DNA of 64,000 bases from Salsuginibacillus kocurii DSM 18087 (GTDB lineage: Bacteria; Bacillota; Bacilli; Bacillales; Marinococcaceae). Below the pieces are notes generated by a model. The model was not told the origin of the DNA. It saw only the letters and a list, made by a program, of their open reading frames with translations, and made no database searches. Positions within the stretch are counted from its first letter, which is position 1; the number at the start of each line of letters is the position of its first letter. The DNA lies in assembly GCF_000377705.1 (NCBI RefSeq), contig NZ_KB898628.1, forward strand, positions 171,969 to 235,968, in the 5' to 3' direction. The translations under genes and the position numbers were made by a program. Below, in pieces: positions 24,830 through 34,761 of the stretch.

Positions 24830-25765
24830 TTGAATCTTTTTCAATCGATCTATCCAACCACGGATTTTCCTAATAATGTAGTAGTTGCCGTGGCAGGAGC
24901 AGATAATAAAAGCACGTTCCAGGTTATTACCGAAGCATTGAAACGCAATGCTGGCATGTTTAGATTGTATGGGGATGAGCAAACATTAAATGAACTCCTG
25001 CTTGAATTTGAACTGGAAAGAGAGAAGCGCATTCGCATCATTCCAGCTCGTAATAATCAAGAAAGTGCCAGACTGGCGGTAATGGCTGTACACGACCAAA
25101 AAGCTGATGTATTAATGAAAGGAATGATTCCTACTTATACTCTGATGCAAGAGGTTTTGAATAAAGAGTATGGCTTGCGAACCGGAGAGCTGTTATCCCA
25201 TGTGGGCGTCTTTTCAGTGCCGAATCGGGAAAAGCTGCTTTTTCTCTCTGATGCAGCAGTGAACCCGACTCCTACCATTTCTCAAAAAGTATCCATTACC
25301 CAGCATGCTGTGAAAGTGGCTCAGCACTTTCAAGTCGACTTGCCCAAGGTAGCTGTTATCGCAGCAATAGAGACAGTTAATCCAGACATGCAAGCCACAG
25401 TGGATGCAGCCATGCTTACACAAATGAACAGGCGCGGGCAAATTTTAGATTGCCTCATTGACGGCCCATTAGCGCTGGACAATGCTGTATCAGCCCAAGC
25501 TGCATTGACGAAGGAAGTAGATAACGAAGTAGCAGGAAGAGCAGATATTCTAATTATGCCAAACCTCGAAATTGCTAATGTCTTATATAAATCACTAGTC
25601 CATTTTGCCGGGGCAGAAGTGGGCGGAATTATTACTGGAGCAAAAGCGCCGATTGTTGTAACTTCTAGAAGTGATTCCTGGGAAACAAAATTGAATGCTT
25701 TAGCAATCGGGATGAAGACCACTGAAACTGTACCTTCAAGGAGGAACTCTTATGAATCTGTTTGA
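24830..25765 (+). CDS. ptb: Phosphate butyryl/acyltransferase
   Basis: 311 aa from TTG 24830 (GAAAGGAAG upstream). Converts branched acyl-CoA and phosphate to acyl phosphate and CoA in the last part of branched-chain amino acid breakdown. The phosphate acetyl/butyryltransferase pattern is clear: [29 protein letters not shown] and [20 protein letters not shown]. First gene after the sigma-54 promoter; overlaps bcd by 14 bases. Confidence 0.92.
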   Translation: MNLFQSIYPTTDFPNNVVVAVAGADNKSTFQVITEALKRNAGMFRLYGDEQTLNELLLEFELEREKRIRIIPARNNQESARLAVMAVHDQKADVLMKGMIPTYTLMQEVLNKEYGLRTGELLSHVGVFSVPNREKLLFLSDAAVNPTPTISQKVSITQHAVKVAQHFQVDLPKVAVIAAIETVNPDMQATVDAAMLTQMNRRGQILDCLIDGPLALDNAVSAQAALTKEVDNEVAGRADILIMPNLEIANVLYKSLVHFAGAEVGGIITGAKAPIVVTSRSDSWETKLNALAIGMKTTETVPSRRNSYESV

Positions 25766-26852
25766 AACAATGGAAAGCTACGATTATGAACAAGTCGTTG
25801 TCTGTCAGGATAAGGCATCAGGTTTAAAAGCGATTATTGCTATTCATGATACAACCTTAGGGCCAGCCTTGGGCGGCACTCGTATGTGGAAATATAACTC
25901 TGAAGAAGAAGCTTTTGAAGATGCGTTGCGCTTAGCTAAAGGAATGACGTATAAAAATGCGGCTGCCGGTCTTAATTTAGGCGGAGGGAAAACTGTCATT
26001 ATGGGAGACCCAAGAGCAGATAAAAACGAAGAGATGTTTCGGGCATTCGGTCGTTATATTCAAGGGTTAAACGGCCGTTACATTACTGCAGAAGATGTCG
26101 GGACGACAGTAGAAGATATGGATTACATTCATGAAGAAACTGATTACGTAACAGGGATTTCACCAGCCTTCGGTTCTAGTGGCAACCCCTCGCCCATCAC
26201 TGCTTATGGTGCATATGTAGGTATGAAAGCTGCAGCAAAAGAGGCTTATGGAAGCGATGATTTGAGTGGCAAAACTGTTGCTGTTCAGGGAGTAGGCAAT
26301 GTAGCTTATAACTTGTGCAAGCATTTGGATGAAGAAGGGGTCTCTTTGATTGTAACGGATATTCATAAACCTTCTGTAGAACGGGCAGTTAATGACTTTG
26401 GTGCAACATATGTCGAACCTGATGAAATCTATGACCAAGAATGTGATATTTTTGCCCCATGCGCGCTAGGTGCCGTAATAAATGATGATACAATTAACCG
26501 CATTAAAGCACGGGTCATTGCTGGAGCAGCAAACAATCAATTAAAATCAAATGCTCATGGTGAACAGTTGCATGAAAATGGCGTTGTCTATGCGCCTGAC
26601 TATGTTATTAATGCTGGTGGAGTGATCAACGTAGCGGATGAGTTATACGGATATAACCGGGAGCGTGCGCTTAAGAGAGTGGAAACCGTTTATGATAATA
26701 TTCAACGTGTGTTCGATATTGCGCGCCGTGATGAGATTCCATCCTATTTAGCAGCAGACCGCATGGCTGAAGAACGAATCGCAAACATGCGAAAATCCAG
26801 AAGTCAATTTTTAAGAAATGAACATAACGTTTTAAGCCGACGTTTTAAATAA
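25752..26852 (+). CDS. bcd: Leucine (branched-chain amino acid) dehydrogenase
   Basis: 366 aa. NAD-dependent oxidative deamination of Leu, Ile and Val to 2-keto acids. [15 protein letters not shown] near residues 75-89 carries the catalytic Lys; the Rossmann motif is [23 protein letters not shown] lies 8 bases before ATG. Supplies substrates for the BkdAA/AB/B complex. Confidence 0.93.
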   Translation: MNLFETMESYDYEQVVVCQDKASGLKAIIAIHDTTLGPALGGTRMWKYNSEEEAFEDALRLAKGMTYKNAAAGLNLGGGKTVIMGDPRADKNEEMFRAFGRYIQGLNGRYITAEDVGTTVEDMDYIHEETDYVTGISPAFGSSGNPSPITAYGAYVGMKAAAKEAYGSDDLSGKTVAVQGVGNVAYNLCKHLDEEGVSLIVTDIHKPSVERAVNDFGATYVEPDEIYDQECDIFAPCALGAVINDDTINRIKARVIAGAANNQLKSNAHGEQLHENGVVYAPDYVINAGGVINVADELYGYNRERALKRVETVYDNIQRVFDIARRDEIPSYLAADRMAEERIANMRKSRSQFLRNEHNVLSRRFK

Positions 26853-26928
26853 AAGCCACTGTGGACGAGGTGGCTGGTAAAATGGATAAATCAGCAAGTG
26901 AAGATAAGCAGTGAAGTCAGCTGGGCCA

Positions 26929-26970
26929 ATTGAGTTTGAACGGACTCAAAAAAGTCGATTTCAACTCAAT
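26929..26970 (+). other. Hairpin in the bcd-buk intergenic region
   Basis: ATTGAGTT and AACTCAAT, 26 bases apart, within the 200-base gap between bcd and buk. No T run follows. It could be an mRNA processing or stabilising element within the operon. Confidence 0.35.
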
Positions 26971-27060
26971 GTCAACGTTTGCAGGATTGCAGACGTTATG
27001 AATTCGAGGATAAAAGGTTGTGTCAAACAAGGTTAATATGGAACGATGAGGAGAGCGATG

Positions 27061-28167
27061 ATGGTAACTACTGAACGTAAGTCAAATTATCGTATACTTA
27101 CAATAAACCCCGGTTCTACCACTACCAAAATTGGGGTTTATGAAAATGGACGTCTTTTGTTTCGAAAAGTTGTGTCCCATGAACGCAGCTGGATTGGCCA
27201 GTTTGATCGTGTGAGCGAGCAGTTGGCAGGTAGAAAAGATGCCATTCTAGAAGCCATTGATAATGAAGGAGTCCGCTTAGACCGACTCCATGCTATCGCT
27301 GCCAGAGGCGGGCTGTTACGTCCGTTAAAAAGTGGAACTTATCATGTTGATGACAAAATGATAAGCGACGTAATGGCCGCTGTAGGAGGCGAACATGCTT
27401 CAAACTTAGGTCCGTTGCTGGCTCAAGAAATAGCATGCCCTTTTCGGATCCCGTCTTTTATTGTTGATCCTGTAGTGGTTGATGAAATGACTGATCTGGC
27501 AAAGGTTACAGGCTGGAAAAACGTGCAACGAAAAAGTGTTTTTCATGCCTTGAACCAAAAGGCGGCAGCTAGATTTGTTGCTTATGAATTAGGTGTTCCT
27601 TATGAAAATGTTAATATGGTAGTTGCCCATTTAGGCGGTGGTATTACGATTGGAGCTCACCAACGAGGGCGAGTAATTGATGTAAACGATGGGCTCAACG
27701 GAGAAGGGCCTTTTTCTCCTGAGCGTTCTGGCAGTCTTCCAGCCAAAGCAGTGCTTGATTCAGTATTTGCAGGCGATCATACTAAAGAAGAGCTTGTAGA
27801 TTCTATTATAAAAAAAGGCGGATTCGTTGATCATTTTGGCACTCATGAAGCAAAACTTATAGAAGAGAAAGCCATGAAAGGTGACAAAGAAGCAGAACTT
27901 GTTTGGCACGCGCTTAGTTATCAAATTGCGAAATGGATTGGAGCCCAGGCAGCTGTTTTAAACGGGAGAGTCGACGCCATTATTTTAACAGGCGGGCTGG
28001 CACATAGCCGTTCGTTGTGCAACCAAATAAGAAAACAGGTAAACTGGATCTCACAGGTTTATGTTCGCCCTGGAGAAGACGAGCTACAAGCGTTAGCGGA
28101 GGGAGCGCTTAGAGTATTAAATAATGAGGAAGAAGCATTATCATATGAAGCAATGACGAATAAATAG
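27061..28167 (+). CDS. buk: Butyrate kinase
   Basis: About 368 aa. Converts acyl phosphate and ADP to acid and ATP, completing the ptb-buk branch. Acetokinase-type motifs: TINPGSTTTKIG at the N-terminus, AHLGGGITIGAH in the centre, and AIILTGGLAHS near the end. ATG 27061 is 7 bases after GAGGAG; ATGs at 27046 and 27058 are less well spaced. Confidence 0.93.
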   Translation: MVTTERKSNYRILTINPGSTTTKIGVYENGRLLFRKVVSHERSWIGQFDRVSEQLAGRKDAILEAIDNEGVRLDRLHAIAARGGLLRPLKSGTYHVDDKMISDVMAAVGGEHASNLGPLLAQEIACPFRIPSFIVDPVVVDEMTDLAKVTGWKNVQRKSVFHALNQKAAARFVAYELGVPYENVNMVVAHLGGGITIGAHQRGRVIDVNDGLNGEGPFSPERSGSLPAKAVLDSVFAGDHTKEELVDSIIKKGGFVDHFGTHEAKLIEEKAMKGDKEAELVWHALSYQIAKWIGAQAAVLNGRVDAIILTGGLAHSRSLCNQIRKQVNWISQVYVRPGEDELQALAEGALRVLNNEEEALSYEAMTNK

Positions 28168-28178
28168 GAGGTCTTACG

Positions 28179-29600
28179 GTGGCTGAAGAGTTAGATTTAG
28201 TTATTATGGGAGCCGGTACAGGAGGGTATGTAGCTGCAATCCGTGCTGCTCAACTAGGATTAAAAACGGCTGTAGTGGAAAAAGAAAAAGTCGGGGGCAC
28301 ATGCTTACATAAAGGGTGCATCCCTAGTAAAGCCCTGTTACGAAGCGCTGAAGTATTTGCAGAAGTAAAAGAGAGCGAAACCTATGGTGTTACGACGTCA
28401 GATGTTTCGCTTGATTTCAATAAAGTGCAGGCACGGAAAAACTCAATTGTTAACAAGCTCCATCAAGGGGTTACTCATTTAATGAATAAAGGGAAAATTG
28501 ATGTGTATCATGGCACCGGGCGTATACTAGGTCCTTCTATCTTTTCACCGAGTGCCGGCACCATTTCTGTGGAAATGGACGATGGCTCTGACAATGCTAT
28601 GTTGATCCCGAAGAATGTCATTATTGCTACTGGCTCCCGGCCGAATATTTTGCCTGGTCTTAAGCCGAATAACGAAACCGTTTATACCTCGGATGAAGCT
28701 CTTAATATGAATGAACTCCCCACCTCTATCATTATCATTGGTGGAGGCGTAATTGGAATTGAATGGGCTTCAATGCTTACCGATTTTGGGGTAGAGGTTA
28801 CGGTGTTAGAAGCTGCTTCCCGCATTTTACCTTTTGATGATGCAGATGTTTCAGAAGAAATGACGCGACAGCTAAGGGAGCGAGGCGTTACAATTGAAAC
28901 GAATGTAAGAGTGGAAGTTGACCAGGTTCGAACCGAGTCAGGAGTGGCCGTTCCGGCGAAGCGCGAAGATGAAACAGTACAGTTTGAAGCAGAAGCTGTG
29001 CTTCAATCGGTAGGAAGAAAAGCAAACATAGAAGATATCGGTTTAAGTAATACAGATATCGAGCCTAAAAAAGGCTTTATTCCAGTTAACGAATTTGGCC
29101 AGACAAAAGAGTCTCATATCTATGCAATCGGTGATGTGACAGGAGGACTTCAGCTTGCACATGCTGCTTCCCACGAAGGAATAACAGCCGTTGAACATAT
29201 GGCCGGCCGCAAGCCTGCGCCGTTAAACGATGAGCTTATTCCACGTTGTACGTACAGCCGGCCTGAAACAGCCAGCATTGGCCTTACTGAAGAACAGGCA
29301 AGAGAAAAAGGATATCAGGTGAAAACAGGCAGCTTTTCCTTTCAGGCGATTGGGAAAGCGCTCGTACATGGGGATAGTGCCGGCTTTACGAAAATGGTAG
29401 TAGATGAAGAAACTGATGACCTTCTCGGCGTGCACATTATTGGCGCTCATGCTACAGAACTCATTAGCGAAGCAGCTCTTGCTAAATTAATCGACGCTTC
29501 AAATTGGGAGATTTCTCAATCTATTCACCCTCACCCAACCTTATCTGAAGTAATGGGAGAGGCAGCTTTGGCCGTTGAAGGCGAACAAATACACTCTTAA
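28179..29600 (+). CDS. lpdV: Dihydrolipoyl dehydrogenase (E3) of the branched-chain complex
   Basis: 473 aa, GTG start with TAGGAGG upstream. FAD motif GAGTGGYVAAIRAA, redox pair C42-x4-C47 in GGTCLHKGCIPSKA, NAD motif GGGVIGIEWA, and catalytic H in SIHPHPTLSE. Reoxidises the lipoyl group of BkdB. Confidence 0.94.
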   Translation: MAEELDLVIMGAGTGGYVAAIRAAQLGLKTAVVEKEKVGGTCLHKGCIPSKALLRSAEVFAEVKESETYGVTTSDVSLDFNKVQARKNSIVNKLHQGVTHLMNKGKIDVYHGTGRILGPSIFSPSAGTISVEMDDGSDNAMLIPKNVIIATGSRPNILPGLKPNNETVYTSDEALNMNELPTSIIIIGGGVIGIEWASMLTDFGVEVTVLEAASRILPFDDADVSEEMTRQLRERGVTIETNVRVEVDQVRTESGVAVPAKREDETVQFEAEAVLQSVGRKANIEDIGLSNTDIEPKKGFIPVNEFGQTKESHIYAIGDVTGGLQLAHAASHEGITAVEHMAGRKPAPLNDELIPRCTYSRPETASIGLTEEQAREKGYQVKTGSFSFQAIGKALVHGDSAGFTKMVVDEETDDLLGVHIIGAHATELISEAALAKLIDASNWEISQSIHPHPTLSEVMGEAALAVEGEQIHS

Positions 29601-29616
29601 CCTGTAAGGAGGTATT

Positions 29617-30615
29617 ATGATGGAAAAACCACGGCATGAAGAGCTTGGCTTATCAGAAAACGAGCTACTCACAATGTATGAATTGATGCTTACAGCCCGA
29701 AAAGTGGATGAACGGATGTGGCTGTTAAACCGGGCAGGAAAAATACCATTTGTGATTTCGTGTCAAGGCCAAGAAGCAGCCCAAGTCGGGGCAGCTATGG
29801 CCTTAAATCGCGAGGAAGATTATGCACTTCCATATTACCGGGACATGGGAGTTGTGCTTGCTTTTGGTATGACCATACGAGATATTATGATGTCAAGCTT
29901 TGCCAAAGCTGAAGACCCGAACTCGGCCGGACGGCAAATGCCTGGTCATTTTGGCCAGCGTAAAAACAGAATCGTAACTGGTTCCTCGCCTGTTACAACG
30001 CAAGTCCCACATGCAGTAGGCATTGCCTTAGCGGGAAAGATGCAGAAAGAGTCATTTGTGACCTTGACGACCTTCGGTGAAGGGTCCTCGAACCAGGGGG
30101 ATTTTCATGAAGGCGCAAACTTTGCTGGTGTTCACAACTTGCCTGTTATCTTCATGTGTGAAAATAATAAATATGCTATTTCGGTTCCAGTAGAAAAGCA
30201 ACTAGCCTGCGAAAGTGTGGCGGACCGGGGACAAGGGTATGGTATGCCCGGGATCCAAGTAGACGGAAATGACCCATTGGCTGTGTACGAAGCTGTGAAA
30301 AAAGCAGCTGAGCGAGGAAGGAATGGAGAGGGGCCGACTTTAATTGAGACACTTTCTTATCGTTTAACTGCTCACTCAAGTGATGACGACGATCGTTCCT
30401 ACCGCTCACAAGAAGAAGTAGAAGAAGCGAAGAAAAAAGATGCCCTCGTTACATTTGCTGCTTATTTACGTGAACATAACATTTTAACTGCAGAAAAAGA
30501 AGAGGAAATGGACGAAAGGATTCAACAAGAAATAGATGAAGCAACTGAGGCAGCAGAAGATGCCCCATATGCTGATGCCGAAGATGCACTAAAGTATGTT
30601 TATCATGAATCGTAG
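29617..30615 (+). CDS. bkdAA: Branched-chain 2-keto acid dehydrogenase E1 alpha
   Basis: 332 aa. Thiamine diphosphate binding motif GEGSSNQGDFHEGANFA is split but complete, and SCQGQEAAQVGAA and QMPGHFGQ are family landmarks. Start ATG 29617 or 29620 after AAGGAGG. Decarboxylates branched keto acids, with BkdAB. Confidence 0.94.
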   Translation: MMEKPRHEELGLSENELLTMYELMLTARKVDERMWLLNRAGKIPFVISCQGQEAAQVGAAMALNREEDYALPYYRDMGVVLAFGMTIRDIMMSSFAKAEDPNSAGRQMPGHFGQRKNRIVTGSSPVTTQVPHAVGIALAGKMQKESFVTLTTFGEGSSNQGDFHEGANFAGVHNLPVIFMCENNKYAISVPVEKQLACESVADRGQGYGMPGIQVDGNDPLAVYEAVKKAAERGRNGEGPTLIETLSYRLTAHSSDDDDRSYRSQEEVEEAKKKDALVTFAAYLREHNILTAEKEEEMDERIQQEIDEATEAAEDAPYADAEDALKYVYHES

Positions 30616-30629
30616 AAAGGGGGAGGACT

Positions 30630-31613
30630 ATGGCAACTAAAAGTTATATCCAAGCAGTTACAGAAGCGTTGCGAGAAGAAATGGAGCGCGATGACCGTGT
30701 GTTTGTTTTAGGTGAAGATGTCGGGGCTAGAGGCGGGGTTTTTCGTGCTACAGAGGGATTATATGAGCAATTTGGGGAAGAACGAGTATTAGATACTCCT
30801 TTGGCTGAATCTGCAATTGCCGGTGTCGGAATTGGGGCGGCGATGTATGGCTTGCGGCCTGTAGCAGAAATGCAATTCGCAGACTTTATTATGCCTGCTG
30901 TCAATCAAATTGTATCTGAAGCAGCTAAAATTCGCTATCGGTCAAATAATGATTGGTCTGCACCGCTCACTATTCGTGCCCCTTATGGCGGTGGTGTTCA
31001 TGGAGCTTTATATCATTCTCAGTCTGTAGAAGCGCTCTTTGCAAATACGCCGGGGTTGAAAATAGTCATGCCATCTACTCCATATGATGTGAAAGGCTTG
31101 CTGAAGGCATCGATTCGTTCAGACGACCCCGTGTTATTTTTTGAACATAAACGAGCTTACCGCTTAATTAAAGGGGAAGTTCCTGATGAAGATTACACGC
31201 TCCCAATTGGAAAAGCTGAGGTGAAGCGCGAGGGCAGTGATATTACAGTTATTACGTATGGGTTATGTGTCCATTTTGCGATGCAGGCAGCTGAGAAATT
31301 AGCTGAAGATGGCTATGATACGCATATTCTTGACCTAAGAACCGTGTATCCACTGGATCGGGAAAGCATTATCGAAGCAGCTGCCAAGACCGGAAAAGTT
31401 TTGCTAATTACTGAAGATAATTTAGAGGGAAGTATTATGGGTGAAGTAGCAGCTATAATTGCTGAGAACTGTTTATTTGATTTGGATGCACCTATTCAGC
31501 GTCTGGCAGGGCCGGATGTTCCAGCTATGCCTTATGCACCGCCGATGGAAAAGTACTTTATGGTGAACCCAGATAAGGTAGAACACGCGATGAGGGATCT
31601 CGCTGAATTTTAG
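30630..31613 (+). CDS. bkdAB: Branched-chain 2-keto acid dehydrogenase E1 beta
   Basis: 327 aa. Landmarks: FVLGEDVGARGGVFRAT, DTPLAESAIAGVGIGAA, RAPYGGGVHGALYHSQS and VITYGLCVHFAMQAAE. Forms a heterotetramer with E1 alpha. GAAAGGGGGAGG precedes the ATG. Confidence 0.94.
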   Translation: MATKSYIQAVTEALREEMERDDRVFVLGEDVGARGGVFRATEGLYEQFGEERVLDTPLAESAIAGVGIGAAMYGLRPVAEMQFADFIMPAVNQIVSEAAKIRYRSNNDWSAPLTIRAPYGGGVHGALYHSQSVEALFANTPGLKIVMPSTPYDVKGLLKASIRSDDPVLFFEHKRAYRLIKGEVPDEDYTLPIGKAEVKREGSDITVITYGLCVHFAMQAAEKLAEDGYDTHILDLRTVYPLDRESIIEAAAKTGKVLLITEDNLEGSIMGEVAAIIAENCLFDLDAPIQRLAGPDVPAMPYAPPMEKYFMVNPDKVEHAMRDLAEF

Positions 31614-31633
31614 AGAGATAAGGAGGCACTGGC

Positions 31634-32944
31634 ATGACAGAAGAATTGCATATGCCCCAGCTTGGTGAGAGTGTAACAGAAGGGACAATCAGCAAGTGGC
31701 TTGTCTCCCCTGGGGACCAGGTGAAAAAATATGACCCAATTGCAGAAGTGATGACAGATAAAGTAAACGCTGAAGTTCCTTCGTCTTATGCTGGCACGAT
31801 TAAAGAACTTGTAGCCAAAGAAGATGAAACGGTTCAAGTTGGTGAGTTGATATGTTACATCGAGGTGGAAGGTAAAGAGAAGGAAGAAGCTGGGCCGGAA
31901 GAAACTAGTTCTTCTCCACAAGCAAATCGTGCGAAGGAACAAGAGGAAAGTGAAGTCTTAAACAGTAGCAAGGTGGACTCATCTAAAAAACGATATTCTC
32001 CTGCAGTACTCCGCTTGGCCCAAGAGCATGACATAAACCTGGAGACATTAAATGGTTCCGGACGAGGCGGCCGGATTACCCGAAAAGATGTTGAAGCATA
32101 TATCACGAGCGCAGAAGCTGATCAAAAGCAAACACCGGAGGCGACGCCTGCAGAACAAGTTGCAGGGGAACCAAGTGATGCTAAGCCCCAGTATCCGACG
32201 TATGACACTAAACCACAGGAAACCTCAGTCGCAGCAGCAGGAGATATTGAACTGCCTGTCTCCGGAGTAAGAAAAGCCATTGCGAACAATATGCTAAAGA
32301 GTAAGCATGAAATCCCACACGCCTGGACGATGGTGGAGGTGGACGTGACCAATCTCGTTAAGCTACGTGAGAAGCACAAACAAGCATTTAAAGATAGGGA
32401 AGGATATTCCTTAACTTTTATGCCATTCTTTATTCGAGCAGCTGTAGAAGGATTGAGAAAGTACCCGCAGTTAAATTCCACCTGGGCTGAAGATAAAATT
32501 ATTCAAAAAAAGGATATTCACATGTCCATGGCTGCTGCTACTGACGAAGCATTATACGTGCCAGTTATTCGTCACGCGGACGAACAAAGTATTAAGGGGC
32601 TGGCCAAGAACGTACATGAATTAGCTGACAAGGTTCGGTCCAATAAGCTAGCTTCCGCTGATATGACTGGTGGTACGTTTACAATTAACAATACCGGCTC
32701 ATTTGGCTCTATTCAATCTATGCCGATTATCAATCATCCGCAGGCAGCTATTCTGTCCATTGAATCGATTGTGAAGCGCCCGGTGGTGATGGAGGGTGAC
32801 ATGATCGCTATCCGCCATATGGTCAACCTTTGTTTATCACTAGACCATCGCGTGCTAGACGGCCTGATAGCTGGCAAGTTTTTAGCAGAAGTGAAGCAGT
32901 ATTTAGAAGCAATTGATCCTGAGCATACTTCAATCATAGGATAG
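31634..32944 (+). CDS. bkdB: Branched-chain dihydrolipoyl acyltransferase (E2)
   Basis: 436 aa. One lipoyl domain (1-80) with lipoyl Lys at K43 in MTDKVNAEVPS, an acidic linker, an E3-binding domain (about 116-153, VLRLAQEHDINLETLNGSG), a second linker, and the catalytic domain ending with the active-site LDHRVLDGLIAGKFL. The core of the complex. Last gene before the operon terminator. Made products feed iso/anteiso fatty acid synthesis. Confidence 0.94.
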   Translation: MTEELHMPQLGESVTEGTISKWLVSPGDQVKKYDPIAEVMTDKVNAEVPSSYAGTIKELVAKEDETVQVGELICYIEVEGKEKEEAGPEETSSSPQANRAKEQEESEVLNSSKVDSSKKRYSPAVLRLAQEHDINLETLNGSGRGGRITRKDVEAYITSAEADQKQTPEATPAEQVAGEPSDAKPQYPTYDTKPQETSVAAAGDIELPVSGVRKAIANNMLKSKHEIPHAWTMVEVDVTNLVKLREKHKQAFKDREGYSLTFMPFFIRAAVEGLRKYPQLNSTWAEDKIIQKKDIHMSMAAATDEALYVPVIRHADEQSIKGLAKNVHELADKVRSNKLASADMTGGTFTINNTGSFGSIQSMPIINHPQAAILSIESIVKRPVVMEGDMIAIRHMVNLCLSLDHRVLDGLIAGKFLAEVKQYLEAIDPEHTSIIG

Positions 32945-32960
32945 AAAACCTTTGCCAAGA

Positions 32961-32992
32961 AACTGTCTTAATTTTAATTAAGGCAGTTTTTT
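32961..32992 (+). terminator. bkd operon terminator
   Basis: AACTGTCTTAATT pairs with AATTAAGGCAGTT (one wobble) followed by T run. Confidence 0.75.
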
Positions 32993-33019
32993 AGCGTTGT
33001 AACTGTATCCCCAAGAAGT

Positions 33020-33205
33020 TGATTTATGTAACATTCCACATGATTCACATAACATTCGCAGGCGAATACATAACATTCGTTTTTTTAAGTCGATCAAGCT
33101 TTTGAGGAGGCTGAAACGTTACCCACGGTAAAGAAAGACGCGGCGGCATCAAACGAAGTGAAGACCAAGCCGGGGTTGCTCTTGATCTTTTGGCCAGTGT
33201 TGTAA
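33020..33205. mobile_element. Probable remnant of an insertion sequence end
   Basis: Three copies of TAACATTC lie within 50 bases (about 33029, 33049 and 33070), two of them in the longer form CATAACATTCG. Spaced terminal repeats of this kind are typical of IS21-type ends. Next to them an open frame without start (about 33090-33202, ending TAA) contains AFEEAETLPTVKKDAA and GLLLIFWPVL and may be the tail of a lost transposase-associated gene. The intergenic stretch 32,993-33,250 holds no other gene that I can see. Confidence 0.3.
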
Positions 33206-33252
33206 CTTGACTGAATTTATTGCGTTAAAAAGAGTTTTACTTACATCTTTAC

Positions 33253-33271
33253 AAATCGTAATTATTACGAT
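33253..33271 (+). promoter_or_regulatory. Zur box 1
   Basis: AAATCGTAATTATTACGAT: a perfect 7-1-7 palindrome matching the Bacillus Zur (zinc repressor) operator. Zinc-replete repression of the downstream binding protein gene is expected. Confidence 0.85.
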
Positions 33272-33291
33272 AGACTCATTTGTGTACTTAA

Positions 33292-33308
33292 AACGTAATC
33301 ATTACGAA
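33292..33308 (+). promoter_or_regulatory. Zur box 2
   Basis: Core CGTAATCATTACG (33294-33306), centred 37 bases after the first box and ending just before the ribosome binding site AGGAG. Two boxes suggest tight repression. Confidence 0.8.
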
Positions 33309-33324
33309 AAAGGAGAGTCTATGC

Positions 33325-34593
33325 ATGAAGAAGCATACGGTTTATCTATCAATCTTATTAACTACTTCTCTTTTATTATCAGCTTGTGCTGATGATGAGG
33401 AAGTTGGGGAAGAAGAAACGGGAGAAGAAGAGCAGGATGAAACAGAGGAGCAAACAGCTGAAGAGGATCCAGATGAAGATCCAGTAGAGCTGCACACGAC
33501 GTTATTTGCTCTTGAAGATTTCGCTAATCGTATTGGCGGAGAGGAGGTACAAGTAGAAAATGTTGTGCCGGTAGGAGCAGATGCTCATACGTTTGAACCG
33601 TCTCCTCAAGATATGATAGATATCGCCGAATCAGATATCTTTCTTTATAATGGAGCAAGTATGGAAGGGTTTGCTGATGCTGTAAAAGAAACGGTTGAAG
33701 GCGAAGACGTTCATGTAATTGAAGCAGTAGAAGGTATTGATTTAAGGGAAGACGACCATGACCATGACCATGATCACGATCACGATGAGGAAGGCCATGA
33801 AGATGATCATGACCATGACCATGATCACGATGAAGAAGGCCATGAAGATGATCATGATCACGATGAGGAAGGCCATGAAGATGATCATGACCATGGTGAA
33901 GAAGGTCATGAAGATGATCATGATCACGATGAGGAAGGCCATGAAGATGATCATGACCATGGTGAAGAAGGTCATGAAGATGATCATGATCATGGTGAAG
34001 AAGGTCATGAAGATGATCATGATCATGATGAAGAAGGTCATGACCATGATCACGACCACGACCACGGTGATTATGACCCTCATGTTTGGTTAGATCCGGT
34101 CTTAGCATTGGAAATGGCTGAAAATATTAAAAATGGATTAGTTGATGTTCGGCCTGAGCAGGAGGAACTATTCGAAGAGAATTTCGAGGAGCTTAAGTCC
34201 GAGCTAGAACAATTAGATGAAGACTTTGAGAATATGGTAACTGCAGCTGACCATGACACATTTATTGTTTCCCATGCAGGTTATGGTTATTGGGAAGACA
34301 GGTATGGCTTGCACCAAGTTGGAATATCTGGAGTGTCACCGACAAATGAACCTTCCCAGCAACAACTAGAAGGTATTATTGAAGACATTGAAGAGAATGA
34401 CATTGAGTATATTTATTTTGAACAGAACATTCCGAATGACATCGCTGAAGTGGTTCAGGATGAAGCTGGGGTTGATGGGCTTGACCTTCATAATTTAGAA
34501 GTGTTGGTAGAAGAAGATGTTGAAAATGATGAAGATTATATCAGCCTGATGGAACAAAATATAGAAAATCTAGAGTCGGGCTTAAATGATTAA
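33325..34593 (+). CDS. znuA: Zinc ABC transporter substrate-binding lipoprotein (ZnuA/AdcA-like) with expanded His/Asp/Glu loop
   Basis: 422 aa. Lipoprotein signal with lipobox LSAC at about residues 17-20, acidic linker, then the ZnuA fold: VVPVGADAHTFEPSPQDM (first His ligand), the long His/Asp/Glu-rich loop (about 145-247), YDPHVWLDPVLA, IVSHAGYGYWEDRYGL and the C-terminal helix. It captures zinc outside the membrane. No permease (ZnuB) or ATPase (ZnuC) gene is adjacent, so it must work with a transporter elsewhere. Two Zur boxes precede it. Confidence 0.9.
   Translation: MKKHTVYLSILLTTSLLLSACADDEEVGEEETGEEEQDETEEQTAEEDPDEDPVELHTTLFALEDFANRIGGEEVQVENVVPVGADAHTFEPSPQDMIDIAESDIFLYNGASMEGFADAVKETVEGEDVHVIEAVEGIDLREDDHDHDHDHDHDEEGHEDDHDHDHDHDEEGHEDDHDHDEEGHEDDHDHGEEGHEDDHDHDEEGHEDDHDHGEEGHEDDHDHGEEGHEDDHDHDEEGHDHDHDHDHGDYDPHVWLDPVLALEMAENIKNGLVDVRPEQEELFEENFEELKSELEQLDEDFENMVTAADHDTFIVSHAGYGYWEDRYGLHQVGISGVSPTNEPSQQQLEGIIEDIEENDIEYIYFEQNIPNDIAEVVQDEAGVDGLDLHNLEVLVEEDVENDEDYISLMEQNIENLESGLND
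33757..34070 (+). repeat. 33-bp tandem repeat encoding an 11-residue metal-binding unit
   Basis: The unit H-D-H-[DG]-E-E-G-H-E-D-D occurs about seven times plus an incomplete last copy, with alternating D and G variants that mark duplication history. First two copies carry extra HD pairs. At DNA level the copies are close to identical, so the array is recent and likely length-variable. Confidence 0.9.
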
Positions 34594-34604
34594 ATAACTT
34601 TTAG

Positions 34605-34643
34605 CTGCTCACGTGTTGCCCCCTTGCACGTGAGCAGTTTTTC
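34605..34643 (+). terminator. Terminator of the zinc-binding protein gene
   Basis: CTGCTCACGTG pairs perfectly with CACGTGAGCAG across an 11-base loop, then five T. Confidence 0.8.
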
Positions 34644-34761
34644 TTAGCTGCGAGGTTGTAAGACATAAGGCAAACTGCAGCGCAGCTCATATGATTTGTC
34701 AGCTACGTGTTTACAAGTTAAAATAAACACAGTAATAAGTCTTGAAAGGGGTAAGATTTTA

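Noticed and set aside
33757..34070. CRISPR-like array
   Set aside because: Regular 33-bp repeats, but they are in frame, without spacers, and encode the metal-binding loop of the zinc protein.
33524..34108. Minus-strand frame of 194 codons, His- and Leu-rich
   Set aside because: It is the mirror of the His/Asp/Glu tandem repeat in the zinc-binding protein gene; no ribosome binding site and no natural composition.
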